Below, in pieces: positions 17,215 through 25,940 of a DNA stretch of 64,000 nucleotides. How positions within the stretch are numbered: position 1 is the stretch's first letter; each line of letters begins with the position of its first letter. The DNA lies in assembly GCA_025965155.1 (NCBI GenBank), contig JAOPXN010000017.1, positions 1-64,000 on the forward strand, written 5' to 3'. The stretch is from Propionibacteriaceae bacterium (lineage in GTDB: Bacteria > Actinomycetota > Actinomycetes > Propionibacteriales > Propionibacteriaceae). The notes under the pieces are model-generated. The model was not told where the DNA came from, searched no databases, and saw only the letters and a program-made list of their open reading frames with translations. The translations under genes were made by a program, and so were the position numbers.

Positions 17215-18896
17215 CCTACGTCGCGTGCGAGCAGCTGCGCTACACCTGGGCCGAGCGCAGGCTGGACGGAAGCGGAGCCGGCTTCGGGGTCGTGCTCCAG
17301 TCGCGAGGGTGGCCGGCCCAGCTGATGCAGGATCCCGAGCTCAGGCAGGTGCTGACCGAACTCTCGTTGGCAGCGCGGCGGGTGTCCCCGGACGGACCTG
17401 AGGCTTTCCTGACCCACCTACGACGGGCGGGCGGGTCGTTGCTGGTCGCCAAGGGGCCCGTGGGAACCGACGGTGCCGGCCGACCGGGCAACTACTGCGT
17501 CCATGCTCTCTTCGACCCCACCTGCACCCTGGGGACGCTGGACCTGGAGCCGCTGCTGGCCAGTGGCACCTTCAGGCTCGAACGTGAGGTCGACAGCAGC
17601 CCCGAAGCCAGTGCCGAGCCGCTGCGGCTGTGGGTATCCGAGGACTGGTCCGACCGCGCGGAGAGGCTGCGGGGCGGTCGGTTCCAAGAAGGCGGTCGGG
17701 GCCCGGCACGGGCCACCCGGGCTGCGACATCCCAGCCCGACCTGCTGCGCCATTGGGATGTCGAGGACCTACACCAGATCCTGCAGGAGCTGGTTCGCAC
17801 CATGCCTGCCGACCTGGTGAACCAGACCGAGGTCCTGGGCGGGCAGGATGCCGGTCCGTCCGGGGGGACGCAGACCCAGCCCGCGGAGGCAAACGCCAGT
17901 TCCCGCGAGCTCTCTAGGTCGGCCGCCGAGCTTGGGGCAGCGGACCAGCCGATGTGGTGGCAACGTCGCGGTCTGATCGCCGCCGACTGGGAGAGCGAGC
18001 TCGACGAGTTCATCGTTTTGAACCAACCGGTGCACAAGGTCCCAGACGAGCGCCTCTGGTACCGGTGGGACCGCTCCGACGCGACTGGCCGCTGGGACAT
18101 AGCGAACGAGCTGCTGCACCGACCGGGGCTGGTCCGGGAAGAACGCGCCGCGGCGGCCGTGGCGAGCCGTCCGTCGTTAGTGGACGACATTACCGAGGCC
18201 GGTCTGGTGGGAGACGCGGATCGGCGCTCTGCTGCGGCCCGTTGGGTCGCGGAGGTGGGCAGCGACGCCCAGGTGATCGACCTCGCCGCCGAGCTGCTGT
18301 CGGCGGGACCCATGGCCAGGCTGCCGCCAACCCTGGTGGACCGGCTGACGCAGCTTGGGCCGGAGGATCTGCCCGCGGTTGTGGCGGACGGCGTGATGCA
18401 GTCCCTGGACGGGTCTGCATCCCTGCCGGCTGCGTGGCGAGTTGCCTGTCTGCGCAGCTACCTGCTCGGACGCCCCGGTTGTCCGGAGCCTCAGCGGGTG
18501 GCCGACGCGTGCTCCGATGAGGAGCTCACCGACGCCATGCGGGATGCAGCCGATTCCGGCGGCAGCCTCGACGAGTCCTGGGAGAGACTCAGCGACCTGG
18601 TTCCCGCGGCTCGCCGGGACCGCAGCTTCGCGGCTGCGTCGAAGGCGTCGGCGGACTACCTGCTCACCCACGCCGCCACAGAGCGCCAGCCAACCAGCGG
18701 CAGCTATTGGGAGGTGCTCTGGCCCTTAGTTGCAGTCACGTCCGGCTGGTCGCCGGCCGTCCGCGATCTGCTCCCACATGGCCGGCGCCGGGAACGGAGG
18801 CTGCGGGCACAGCGGCTTGCACTGCTGGTCACCGCTGCGCTGTTGGCGGTGACCGTGGTGGTCCTGGTCGTTCTGCTCCTGGTTCGCGCCCGCTGA
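17211..18896 (+). CDS. GTPase-associated protein 1 (GAP1)-like membrane-anchored protein
   Basis: A 561-residue protein starting with GTG that overlaps the GTPase stop (GTGA). The N-terminus (YVACEQLRYTWAERRLDG) resembles the GAP1 N-terminal domain, whose members start with a QLxYT-type strand and accompany GTPases of the double-GTPase group. The middle and C-terminal parts (about 230-530) are helical and Ala/Asp/Arg rich, and a single membrane helix lies near residues 535-557 followed by VRAR. The protein is thus tail-anchored like the kinase. The function of GAP1 proteins is not established; the constant pairing suggests control of the GTPase. Confidence 0.75.
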   Translation: MTYVACEQLRYTWAERRLDGSGAGFGVVLQSRGWPAQLMQDPELRQVLTELSLAARRVSPDGPEAFLTHLRRAGGSLLVAKGPVGTDGAGRPGNYCVHALFDPTCTLGTLDLEPLLASGTFRLEREVDSSPEASAEPLRLWVSEDWSDRAERLRGGRFQEGGRGPARATRAATSQPDLLRHWDVEDLHQILQELVRTMPADLVNQTEVLGGQDAGPSGGTQTQPAEANASSRELSRSAAELGAADQPMWWQRRGLIAADWESELDEFIVLNQPVHKVPDERLWYRWDRSDATGRWDIANELLHRPGLVREERAAAAVASRPSLVDDITEAGLVGDADRRSAAARWVAEVGSDAQVIDLAAELLSAGPMARLPPTLVDRLTQLGPEDLPAVVADGVMQSLDGSASLPAAWRVACLRSYLLGRPGCPEPQRVADACSDEELTDAMRDAADSGGSLDESWERLSDLVPAARRDRSFAAASKASADYLLTHAATERQPTSGSYWEVLWPLVAVTSGWSPAVRDLLPHGRRRERRLRAQRLALLVTAALLAVTVVVLVVLLLVRAR

Positions 18897-18929
18897 GGCC
18901 AAGGCGGCTAGCCGCTAGCGTGATCTTCC

Positions 18930-19316
18930 GTGAGCATCACGACGGAGGAGATCCGCGCCCTGGAGCGGATCGCGCACCTCTGTGCTCAGCACGGGCCCGC
19001 CCGCATCCGCATCCGGAACGTGGAGGGGTACGGCGACGTCACGCTGCACAAGAGCAGCGGTGTCCTGCGGTGGCATTCGATGAGGTCCATTGACTACGCG
19101 GTCGTCTTCGGACCCAAGGCGCCGTGGTGGGCACGGCTGAAAGACTCGCTCTGGGGCGAGCGACCCGCCAGCGCGAGAGAGTGGCAGCTGCTCCGGGACG
19201 TGTTTCTCGGGCCGGTGATCAAGGCGACGGCTGCACAAGCGGCAAGACGGCTGGACGGAGGCGTGGACCTGGAGATCCGGCGGCACCTCCTCAGCGCTCA
19301 GATCCCGTACCCCTAG
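18930..19316 (+). CDS. hypothetical protein
   Basis: A 128-residue protein, GTG start, 33 nt after the GAP1-like gene on the same strand, so it may be the last gene of that operon. I do not recognise a family. The N-terminal half reads as an alpha/beta unit (EEIRALERIAHLCAQHG, then RIRIRNVEG); the middle has WWARLKDSLWGE. No signal peptide or membrane helix is seen. A strong hairpin terminator follows at 19337-19374. Codon use resembles the neighbours, so the frame is likely real. Confidence 0.6.
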   Translation: MSITTEEIRALERIAHLCAQHGPARIRIRNVEGYGDVTLHKSSGVLRWHSMRSIDYAVVFGPKAPWWARLKDSLWGERPASAREWQLLRDVFLGPVIKATAAQAARRLDGGVDLEIRRHLLSAQIPYP

Positions 19317-19336
19317 CCGGATCGCCCCCCAACAAC

Positions 19337-19374
19337 GAGGGCTCTGACCGGCGTTCCCGCCTGTCAGAGCCCTC
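19337..19374. terminator. bidirectional hairpin terminator
   Basis: A perfect 12-bp stem (GAGGGCTCTGAC at 37-48 pairs with 63-74) and a 14-nt loop. It separates the plus-strand gene ending at 19316 from the minus-strand tRNA-His ending at 19381, and can serve both. A GTTGTTGG run follows on the minus strand. Confidence 0.75.
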
Positions 19375-19380
19375 TACTGA

Positions 19381-19457
19381 TGGGGTGAGTGACGGGACTC
19401 GAACCCGCGGCCACCTGGACCACAACCAGGAGCTCTACCAGCTGAGCTACACCCACC
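19381..19457 (-). tRNA. tRNA-His (anticodon GTG)
   Basis: The minus strand folds into a full cloverleaf with anticodon loop TTGTGGT (anticodon GTG). The acceptor arm GTGGGTG/CACTCAC is extended by an extra 5' G facing C73, the identity mark of histidine tRNAs. The CCA end is encoded at 19381-19383. A hairpin terminator lies directly downstream. Confidence 0.95.
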
Positions 19458-19535
19458 ATGCTTGCGTTCGACCGGGTCGGCACCCGTTCACCGCAGCAGC
19501 GTGAAGTGTAGCGGTCCTACCCGGGAGTTTCGAAA

Positions 19536-20198
19536 TCAGTTCGTCCCAGCATCGGCTGCGGTCCGGTCAACCTCGCTCGCGGGGAGCGGTCGGGCACCCG
19601 TCAAGGCCCCCTGATGCCGGGCGGCGATGGTCCTCACCGTGGCGGAGTCCGGGCCGGGAGGCGCCACGAAGAGGGCCTCGCGGTAGTAGCGGAGCTCTTC
19701 GATGGACTCCTGGATGTCGGCCAGTGCGCGGTGGTTTCCCGACTTCGCCGGCGACTGGTAGTAGACCCTCGGGAACCATCGGCGGGCGAGCTCCTTGATG
19801 CTGGAGACGTCAACGTTGCGGTAGTGCACGTACTGCTCCAGCAACGGCATGTCCCGGACCAGAAAGGATCGGTCGGTGCCAATGGTGTTGCCGGCAAGCG
19901 GCGCCCTGCGCGCCTCCGGGACGAACTCCTTGATGTAGTCCAGCACCCGTGTCTCTGCTTCCTCCATGGTCAGACCGGAGTCCAGCTGGTCGAGCAGGCC
20001 AGAGTTCTCGTGCATGGTGCGGACGAAGTCGCCCATCTGCTCCAGTGCCGCCGCGGGCGGTCTGATCACCACGTCGACGCCGTCGCCGAGCACGTTCAGC
20101 TCTGCGTCGGTGACCAGGGCAGCGACCTCGACGAGCGCGTCGTCGGTCAGGCTCAGCCCAGTCATCTCGCAGTCGACCCACACCAACAGATCTTTCAC
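19536..20198 (-). CDS. orn: oligoribonuclease
   Basis: A 220-residue DEDDh 3'-5' exonuclease that degrades 2-5 nt RNA and pGpG to mononucleotides. Exo I is DCEMTG (Asp9, Glu11), Exo II lies in [13 protein letters not shown], and Exo III is [11 protein letters not shown] with the catalytic His and Asp. The family-specific [10 protein letters not shown] stretch is present. The GTG start at 20198 gives the standard N-terminus; the longer open frame upstream overlaps the MFS gene. The C-terminal about 35 residues extend past the usual end and look disordered. The gene follows the MFS gene with a 10-nt gap. Confidence 0.95.
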   Translation of the reverse strand: MKDLLVWVDCEMTGLSLTDDALVEVAALVTDAELNVLGDGVDVVIRPPAAALEQMGDFVRTMHENSGLLDQLDSGLTMEEAETRVLDYIKEFVPEARRAPLAGNTIGTDRSFLVRDMPLLEQYVHYRNVDVSSIKELARRWFPRVYYQSPAKSGNHRALADIQESIEELRYYREALFVAPPGPDSATVRTIAARHQGALTGARPLPASEVDRTAADAGTN

Positions 20199-20208
20199 GT
20201 ACCTCACT

Positions 20209-21453
20209 CTACGGTTTCCTGGTCGAGGTCGGATCCCGTCGAGTACCGCCGCCGACTGGGCGCGGGGGATACCGGGGCACCCACTTGCCCACCCAGGCCG
20301 AGCCCAGCCAGGTGATTGCCCCCATGCAGAGCGACGCGACAGCGAGGGGCGCAAACAAGGTGACGAGACTGATCACCAGCGGCCCGAGCGCGTTCCCGAA
20401 GTCGCTGCAGAGCCGCCAGCCTCCGAGGAACTGGGTCCTCCCGTCGTCGGGGGACGCGTCGGCTCCGAGGGTCATCACGATGCCCGCCGAGATGCCGTTG
20501 CCCAGTCCCATCAGCGCCGCCACCAGGCCGACGGTGATCGGTCCGGACGTCAACGGAAGCAGCAGGAAGCCCAGGCCGAGGATGATCAACGACGGTACGG
20601 CCACGAAGACCCGGCCGAAGCGGTCCATGATCGCCCCACCCGGATAGAACAGGAGCATGTCGACGCCGGCGGAGACACCGAAGATCACACTGGTCGTGGC
20701 CGGGTCGATTCCCTGCGCCTCCGCCCACAACGGCACAATCGAGCTCCGAGTGGCCCGGGCGGCGGCGATGACCAGGACGCCGGTGCCCAGTGTCAGCAGC
20801 ACCCGGCGGTGCTCCGCCAGCACCGACCAGACGCTGCGGTGCCGGTGGCCGGCCTCCGCGCGGGCCTGCCGTCGACCGCTGGTGATATCGGGGAGCAGCA
20901 TCGTCAGCACCGCCGCAGCGAGGCTCATTCCTGCGGCGAACCCGTACGCGGCGCCGATGCTGGCGTGGGTGACGATGAGGGCGCCGAAGAACGGCCCGAT
21001 GAAGCTGCCGATCCGGAAGGTGCCGCCCAGCGTGGACAGTGCTCGGGCGCGCATCCGTACCGGGATGGCCTCCGTCAGATACGCCTGCCGGGCCAGACTG
21101 AACACTGCACCGGCGAGGCCGGTGACGAAGACGGCGATTGCCAGCATGACCAACGACTGGGCCAAGAACGCGGCGAACAATGCCGCGGCGTCGAGCAGGC
21201 AGGCGGCGATCAGCGCGCGTTTCTCACCGATCCGTGCTGCCAGGGCCCCGGCCGGCAGGTCGCCGACCAGCTGACCGATCCCGGTGAGTGCTACCACCAG
21301 GGCTGCCATCCCGACGCTGGCCCCCAGAGCCCGAGCCGACAAGGCCACCAGGGGGACGATTGCGCCGTACCCGATGGCCACCAGTACCGTCGGCCCGTAC
21401 GCAGGCAACGCAAGTTTTCGCCAACTCACCGTGTCAGGGAGTGGGGGATTCAC
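20209..21453 (-). CDS. MFS transporter
   Basis: About 414 residues with about 12 hydrophobic segments in two halves; loops include [13 protein letters not shown] (the loop 2-3 type motif) and [11 protein letters not shown] in the second half. It resembles drug/metabolite efflux MFS proteins; no substrate can be given. The open frame continues upstream through the tRNA-Arg gene, so the true start must be downstream of it. GTG 21453 (residue context NPPLPD) is the most likely, although no good ribosome site is seen. orn follows 10 nt downstream on the same strand. Confidence 0.8.
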   Translation of the reverse strand: MNPPLPDTVSWRKLALPAYGPTVLVAIGYGAIVPLVALSARALGASVGMAALVVALTGIGQLVGDLPAGALAARIGEKRALIAACLLDAAALFAAFLAQSLVMLAIAVFVTGLAGAVFSLARQAYLTEAIPVRMRARALSTLGGTFRIGSFIGPFFGALIVTHASIGAAYGFAAGMSLAAAVLTMLLPDITSGRRQARAEAGHRHRSVWSVLAEHRRVLLTLGTGVLVIAAARATRSSIVPLWAEAQGIDPATTSVIFGVSAGVDMLLFYPGGAIMDRFGRVFVAVPSLIILGLGFLLLPLTSGPITVGLVAALMGLGNGISAGIVMTLGADASPDDGRTQFLGGWRLCSDFGNALGPLVISLVTLFAPLAVASLCMGAITWLGSAWVGKWVPRYPPRPVGGGTRRDPTSTRKP

Positions 21454-21570
21454 GGAAGGGAACCTACCGCCGTGGCTCGCGGCGCTCGTGGTTGCCTCGT
21501 CTGGTGAGCCGGGGCGGACTGGACCCGCTAAAATGCCGCTCGAGCGGACTCCTGCGGGTGTCGGGCTCGG

Positions 21571-21643
21571 GCCCCCGTAGCTCAGAGGATAGAGCAGCAG
21601 CCTTCTAATCTGTCGGTCGTAGGTTCGATTCCTACCGGGGGCG
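21571..21643 (+). tRNA. tRNA-Arg (anticodon TCT)
   Basis: Cloverleaf with acceptor GCCCCCG/CGGGGGC, D arm GCTC/GAGC, anticodon loop CTTCTAA (anticodon TCT) and T arm GTAGG-TTCGATT-CCTAC. No CCA is encoded. The anticodon stem has a C-T mismatch next to the loop, also common in actinobacterial tRNA-Arg(TCT). The region downstream looks like a site of past integration. Confidence 0.9.
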
Positions 21644-21699
21644 CACCACCTTGGGTTCACTAGGAGTTATACCGAGCGCCTCTGATCGGTTTTGGCCGC

Positions 21700-21723
21700 A
21701 CTCCCCACATGACTCCCCACATG
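21700..21723 (+). repeat. tandem 12-bp repeat downstream of tRNA-Arg
   Basis: ACTCCCCACATG occurs twice in perfect tandem, 57 nt after the tRNA-Arg gene and just before a possible integrase remnant. Such arm-site-like repeats are found beside tRNA-associated integrases; here it may be a relic of an attachment region. Confidence 0.5.
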
Positions 21724-21731
21724 GAGTCGCG

Positions 21732-21900
21732 ATGGCGGGTGTAAGGAACCTCGCGATGGGTGAGGCCGGCGAGATCACGGTGACCGCTCAACAGAAGAAT
21801 GGCGCTGATGGGTGGGTTGTCGCGGAGAGCAGCAGAGGGCCGGATCAGGTGTTGCTGCAGCTCGCGGTCGCCGTATTCGGCGTTGTCTTGCCGCCTGAGG
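21732..21900 (+). pseudogene. possible N-terminal remnant of a site-specific integrase
   Basis: From ATG 21732 the frame reads MAGVRNLAMGEAGEITVTA, which resembles the N-terminus of actinobacterial tyrosine integrases. After about 55 residues the frame runs into the opposite-strand monooxygenase gene and loses any family resemblance. The position, right after tRNA-Arg and a tandem repeat, fits an integrase gene truncated after an insertion or deletion. The match is short and was judged by eye, so this remains tentative. Confidence 0.3.
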
Positions 21901-23346
21901 TCATGTGGTCACATTGTCTTGGGCCAGTCCGTCGAGCACGGCGGGACGGGGTGCCGGCTTTGGCAACGTTCCCACCATCGAGCGGAGCACGGAGGCTGCT
22001 ACCCGTGGTGCGAACAGTCGCGAGGGCGAACCCATCAGGTGATATGTGTCAGCGAACGCCTGCAGGCACGCCTGGTCGTCACCCACCGCTAGTCGTGACA
22101 TCCGATCGGTCCATCGCGACATGAGCCGCTGCACAAGGTCCTGCCGGCCGTTGGCGCTCGGATAGCGGAGGTCCTCGCTGGTGGACACCGCCCAGGGGAA
22201 GTCGGTGAGCGCTGTGATCCGACGTTGCCAGCGGCGGGTGGATCGGGCGTTGCTGAGGTGGTTAACCGCTTTCTGAAGCACCTCGGCCTGGCAGGCCGCC
22301 ACGGTGATGCCCTGCCCGTAGATGGGGTTGAACGCACAGAGCGAGTCGCCGACGACGAGCAACCCCCTTGGCCACGCTCCTCGCCGCCCGTACCTGCGGC
22401 GCTGGTTGCCTGTCTGCCGGTGGACCGCGACGTCACCGTCCGGCTCCAGTGCGGCGACCAGGCGGCTCAACGCGGGATCGGGCAGCGTGGCCAAGAACCG
22501 CTCGAAAGAGGCCACGTCACGTCCGGGCCGCTGGTCCCCGTACCCGTTCTCCAGGACCATCCACCGGCCGTCCTCGATCGGCAGGGCCAGCGCGCCCCGT
22601 GGCAGCTCCGGGGTGGCCAGCATCACCACACCCGTCCGCAAGGAGACACCGCCGTTGTTGCGGAAGCGCCGCGAGGCGTAGCCCAGCCGTGCCTCGATCA
22701 GCGCAGTGGGCGGACCGGGGTAACCGAGCCCGGCCAGCCAATGCGGCAGCCGTGAACTCCGACCCGACGCGTCGATCACGGCGTCGGCGCGGATCCGACC
22801 CGCGTTGACAAGGTGGACCTCCCAGTCGTTGCCCGATCGGCTGAGCCCCTCAACCCGGACACCCTGCCGCAACGTGACACCGGGCAGGGAAAGCACACGT
22901 CGCCGAACCAGCAGTTCCATCAGGGGCCGACTGAGGGAGTACACATGGTAAGAAGCATCGCTGGCCGGCATCCACCCGTACGGGCTGAGCCAGGGCAGAT
23001 GTCCGGTGTCGAGCCGCTGTGCGCCCGCGGCCAGCAGTTCCTCGGCCACTCCGGGCAGCAGTTGCTGCATGGCCAGCACACCGCGATGCAGCACGACGTG
23101 GGGCTGCCGGCCTTGCGGCACACCGGGGCGCGGCTCGGGAGTGTTCTTGAGCACGTCGCGTTCAACCAAGATCACCTCACGACCAGCCGCCGCCACCGCA
23201 GCAGCCGCGAACAACCCGGCGAAACTGGCGCCGATAACGGCCACACGCTGCGGGCGGCTCGGCGCCCACGACACAGGCTCGGCAGGGCCCGGCATCGGCG
23301 TGCGATGAATCCCCACCGCCGTCGGCGAGTCCGGACTGTTCACCAT
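21901..23346 (-). CDS. FAD-dependent monooxygenase
   Basis: A 481-residue flavoprotein of the p-hydroxybenzoate hydroxylase/geranylgeranyl reductase superfamily. The Rossmann motif GASFAGLFAAAAVAAAG with Glu-Arg at the strand end is near residues 39-62, and the second FAD motif GDSLCAFNPIYGQG is near 340. There is no signal peptide. The start ATG 23346 follows GGGAGGCGAGCTG; upstream in-frame codons lack support. Such enzymes hydroxylate aromatic or polyketide-like substrates; the neighbouring alpha/beta hydrolase and SnoaL-like protein also fit a small secondary-metabolite or degradation set, but no pathway can be named. Confidence 0.82.
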   Translation of the reverse strand: MVNSPDSPTAVGIHRTPMPGPAEPVSWAPSRPQRVAVIGASFAGLFAAAAVAAAGREVILVERDVLKNTPEPRPGVPQGRQPHVVLHRGVLAMQQLLPGVAEELLAAGAQRLDTGHLPWLSPYGWMPASDASYHVYSLSRPLMELLVRRRVLSLPGVTLRQGVRVEGLSRSGNDWEVHLVNAGRIRADAVIDASGRSSRLPHWLAGLGYPGPPTALIEARLGYASRRFRNNGGVSLRTGVVMLATPELPRGALALPIEDGRWMVLENGYGDQRPGRDVASFERFLATLPDPALSRLVAALEPDGDVAVHRQTGNQRRRYGRRGAWPRGLLVVGDSLCAFNPIYGQGITVAACQAEVLQKAVNHLSNARSTRRWQRRITALTDFPWAVSTSEDLRYPSANGRQDLVQRLMSRWTDRMSRLAVGDDQACLQAFADTYHLMGSPSRLFAPRVAASVLRSMVGTLPKPAPRPAVLDGLAQDNVTT

Positions 23347-23559
23347 CAGCTCGCCTCCCTGCACAACCTGAGCCGACCGCAGCCGCGATCCTGGAATCAG
23401 TGTCCTCCTCGACGAACAACCGTAGGGCGCCGCAGGCCGCATCTTCTCGGTGACCAGACCAGGTCCGCAGACGTCGTGGGTGGGCTGGGGTCTGTAACGA
23501 CAGTTCTAACGCTCTGCATTGGGCGAGGCCGGACGCCCCCGATCTTGACCGGGCACCTG

Positions 23560-24294
23560 CTATACAACCGATAGGAGCAGCTCGGCCGTGGCCTGCGGTG
23601 CGTTGATTGGCGCCAGGTGGTTGTCGGCCAGCTCTCGATAGCGCCACCCCGGAGCCGACCGAAGTCGAGATGCCGTGCTCGTGGAGATGTCGTCTGCCTC
23701 CTTACCTTCGGTGCAGAACACGAAGGTTCGAGGGACCGCCTCGGCCGCGGGATTTCCCAGCCGGATCGGCTGGGTATAGGTCGCGATCGGCTGCGGCAGG
23801 AGCTTCGCCAGCAACCACTCCCGGTCGCCCGGGTCGAGCGTCAGCGACCTGAGCCAGTCCGCGTAGGGATCGAGGACCAGGAACCCCGGCATGCCAGCGG
23901 CCTCCGCCGCCCTCCGGTCGACAGCGCGGGCCTCTTGCGAAGAACGGTCGGCGTCATAGCCGTTCTCACCATCGGCCGGAACCGAGGCATCGAGGTAGAC
24001 CAACCCGGCCAGGCGCTCGGGCACCCGCTCCGCTACCCCGGTGATGATCATCCCGCCATAGGACCAGCCGACGAGCGTGACCTCGGCCAGCTCCTCGAAC
24101 TCGAGCAGGTTGACTACGTCAGTGATGTGAGTGTCGAGGTCGACCGCCGGGCCGGCGAGGTGGACGCGATCGCCCAGGCCCGTCGCGGTGGTGGCATGGA
24201 CGTCATGGCCGGCCGTCCGCAGCAACGGGATGATCTTCTTCCAGACCCAGGCGCCGGCCCAGGCGCCGTGCACGAGGACGAACGTCGCCATCAC
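23560..24294 (-). CDS. alpha/beta hydrolase
   Basis: A 244-residue esterase-type alpha/beta hydrolase. The oxyanion-hole start is FVLVHGAWAGAW (residues 5-16), the nucleophile Ser78 lies in GWSYGG, and the catalytic His226 is in DNHLAPINAP. The sequence pattern, including HGAW at the start, resembles plant methylesterase/hydroxynitrile lyase-like and bacterial salicylate-esterase-like proteins. The acid residue is probably the Asp or Glu in FCTEGKEADD. The start could be either of the two leading Met codons. It lies 213 nt upstream of the monooxygenase gene on the same strand. Confidence 0.82.
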   Translation of the reverse strand: MMATFVLVHGAWAGAWVWKKIIPLLRTAGHDVHATTATGLGDRVHLAGPAVDLDTHITDVVNLLEFEELAEVTLVGWSYGGMIITGVAERVPERLAGLVYLDASVPADGENGYDADRSSQEARAVDRRAAEAAGMPGFLVLDPYADWLRSLTLDPGDREWLLAKLLPQPIATYTQPIRLGNPAAEAVPRTFVFCTEGKEADDISTSTASRLRSAPGWRYRELADNHLAPINAPQATAELLLSVV

Positions 24295-24781
24295 ACTTCT
24301 CCCTCCGACCGGTCAATTGTTCCGCCCCTTGGAGTCTGCCGTATCCCGGGTGCTCCGGCTCCCGGTCGTACCGCAGTGAAGTATCCCAACACGACGCGAA
24401 GCAGGGGCGGGCCAGTTGCGATGCGATCGGCGAGTACTGCGATCACGTCGCGCTAAAGGATCGGAGGAGCAAGCGCTGGGCGGCGGCCAGGAACAGTCCG
24501 GCGCGAGCGTGAAGACGAGCCCGTATAGCGACTGTTTCCCGTGCCGCAAGGCACCGGCGAACCAGTTTTCGTTTCACCCTTGCCAGCCCTCTCCAAGCTC
24601 GTAGCGGGTCCTCCGTCAGGACCGGCTACGCAACTGGGGCGAGCCACGGACGAGGGACGGCTGGTCGCGGTACCAACGAGCGCTCGCCTTTCCCTCGCCC
24701 TTGACACCCACGGAGGACGCGAGCAGTGTGACCGAAGACGCAGCCTCTGCTTGCTGCGCATGAGCGCGTTGGAGGGGCCAC
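24295..24781. other. 487-nt intergenic region between divergent genes
   Basis: This gap separates the minus-strand hydrolase from the plus-strand SnoaL-like gene and must hold both promoters. Only short frames without ribosome sites are present. I see no repeat, tRNA or conserved site. It may contain decayed coding sequence, in keeping with the tRNA-Arg-linked accessory region. Confidence 0.4.
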
Positions 24782-25153
24782 GTGGCAATTTCCACCACAC
24801 AGAGCGTCATGGACCGGTATTTCGCCGCCATGGGCGCGGAGGAGGACTTCTCGAAGTTCTTCGACGAGGACGTTACCTGGCTCATGGTTGACAGCGGGCA
24901 GGAGGTGCGTGGAGCCGGGCCGGTGCGCGACTACATCCTCGAGCTCCACAGCAGAATGCTGAGCGGAGATCAGAGCGAACTCGTCCTGGCGGACGGTCAC
25001 GCCTTCCTCGAGGGCAGCCGCGTCAACGCCGACGACGAAGCCGGACCCGGCCTTGATTTCTGCCTCGTGTACGACGTCCGCGACGACCGCATTTCAGCGA
25101 TGCGGTGCTATGGCACGCTCGCCCGCCTTATGCCCGGCGAGGAAGACGGGTAG
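24782..25153 (+). CDS. SnoaL-like (NTF2-fold) protein
   Basis: A 123-residue protein with the cone-shaped NTF2-like pattern: an N-terminal helix with DRYFAAM, FFDEDVTW, a middle helix with YILELHSRML, and strands near FCLVYDVRDDRI. It starts with GTG after GGAGGGG. Members of this fold act as isomerases, cyclases or ligand-binding proteins; the small size and lack of fused domains do not allow a specific role. Neighbouring monooxygenase and hydrolase genes make a catabolic or biosynthetic role plausible. Confidence 0.7.
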   Translation: MAISTTQSVMDRYFAAMGAEEDFSKFFDEDVTWLMVDSGQEVRGAGPVRDYILELHSRMLSGDQSELVLADGHAFLEGSRVNADDEAGPGLDFCLVYDVRDDRISAMRCYGTLARLMPGEEDG

Positions 25154-25159
25154 GGGCCG

Positions 25160-25190
25160 CTCACGCAGGCCTGCCGGCCTGGCCAGTGAG
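25160..25190. terminator. hairpin between convergent genes
   Basis: CAGGCC-TGCC-GGCCTG (25166-25181) inside an outer CTCAC/GTGAG pair (25160-25164 with 25186-25190). It lies between the 3' ends of the SnoaL-like gene and the argO-like gene and can end both transcripts. No T-run follows. Confidence 0.4.
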
Positions 25191-25260
25191 ATCCCTTCAC
25201 CATCGAGGACCTCCTGCCACCCCCAGGTGCACTCCCGACGTCGGGGCCGCGGCAGCGCCG

Positions 25261-25866
25261 CTATGCAGCGACTACAAGGGAAGCAGCAAGTGTGAGCATC
25301 ACGACAGCGATGCCGCCGTCCAGTAGACGCCAAGCATTCCGGCGACGGAACACGGGAGTGAGCGCCCGAGCGCCGAACCCCAACGCGGTGAACCAGCTGA
25401 GACTCGCGGCGCAGGCACCAGCGGCGAACCACCACCGACCCGGAGCGCCGTGGGTGCTCGCGATGGAGCCGACGAGCAGCACGGTGTCCAAGTAGACGTG
25501 CGGGTTGAGCCAGGTGAAGGCCAACGTGGTTGCGAGGACAGCCCGCCCGCTGAGCTGACGGTCGGCGGCAGCCTCCAGGTGCCCACCACGCAAGGCACGC
25601 CGAGCCGCGACCAGCCCATAGCCAAGAAGAAAAGCGGCACCGAACCAACGAACTGCGACGAGCACCGTGGGCGCCCGCTCGACGATCGTCCCGATCCCGG
25701 CGACCCCAGCCAGGATGAGGGCGAGATCGGAGAGGGCGCACACCCCGACGACGAGCAGCACGTGGTGACGGCGCAGTCCCTGGCGCAGGACGAACGCGTT
25801 CTGGGCGCCGATTGCGACGATCAGCGACAGCCCGGTGAGGAAGCCGGAGGAAGCAGAGGAGAGCAT
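25261..25866 (-). CDS. argO: LysE/ArgO-family amino acid exporter
   Basis: A 201-residue membrane protein with about five or six hydrophobic helices. The N-terminal segment LIVAIGAQNAFVLRQG is the LysE/ArgO signature, and FTWLNPHVYLDTVLLVGS is the second conserved segment. Members export lysine and arginine to prevent toxic accumulation during peptide uptake. It is divergent from an ArgP/LysG-type regulator, the classic arrangement (lysE-lysG in Corynebacterium, argO-argP in E. coli). Which basic amino acid is exported cannot be told from sequence. Confidence 0.92.
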   Translation of the reverse strand: MLSSASSGFLTGLSLIVAIGAQNAFVLRQGLRRHHVLLVVGVCALSDLALILAGVAGIGTIVERAPTVLVAVRWFGAAFLLGYGLVAARRALRGGHLEAAADRQLSGRAVLATTLAFTWLNPHVYLDTVLLVGSIASTHGAPGRWWFAAGACAASLSWFTALGFGARALTPVFRRRNAWRLLDGGIAVVMLTLAASLVVAA

Positions 25867-25917
25867 CAGACGACGGTATACGCCGGAACATCATCAGACC
25901 AGTTCATGTTCCTGAAG

Positions 25918-25940
25918 CATCATAAGATCATCTTATGATG
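25918..25940. promoter_or_regulatory. palindrome over the argP start codon
   Basis: CATCATAAGA-TCA-TCTTATGATG: perfect 10-bp arms with a 3-bp spacer. The argP start ATG (25935) and its following Met codon lie inside the right arm, and argO starts 52 bp away. It is the most AT-rich stretch nearby. It is probably a binding site for the regulator itself, giving autoregulation by blocking transcription or initiation (inference). Confidence 0.6.

Noticed and set aside
21454-21660. N-terminal extension of the MFS transporter
   Set aside because: The open frame is a reading of the tRNA-Arg gene on the other strand, not protein sequence.
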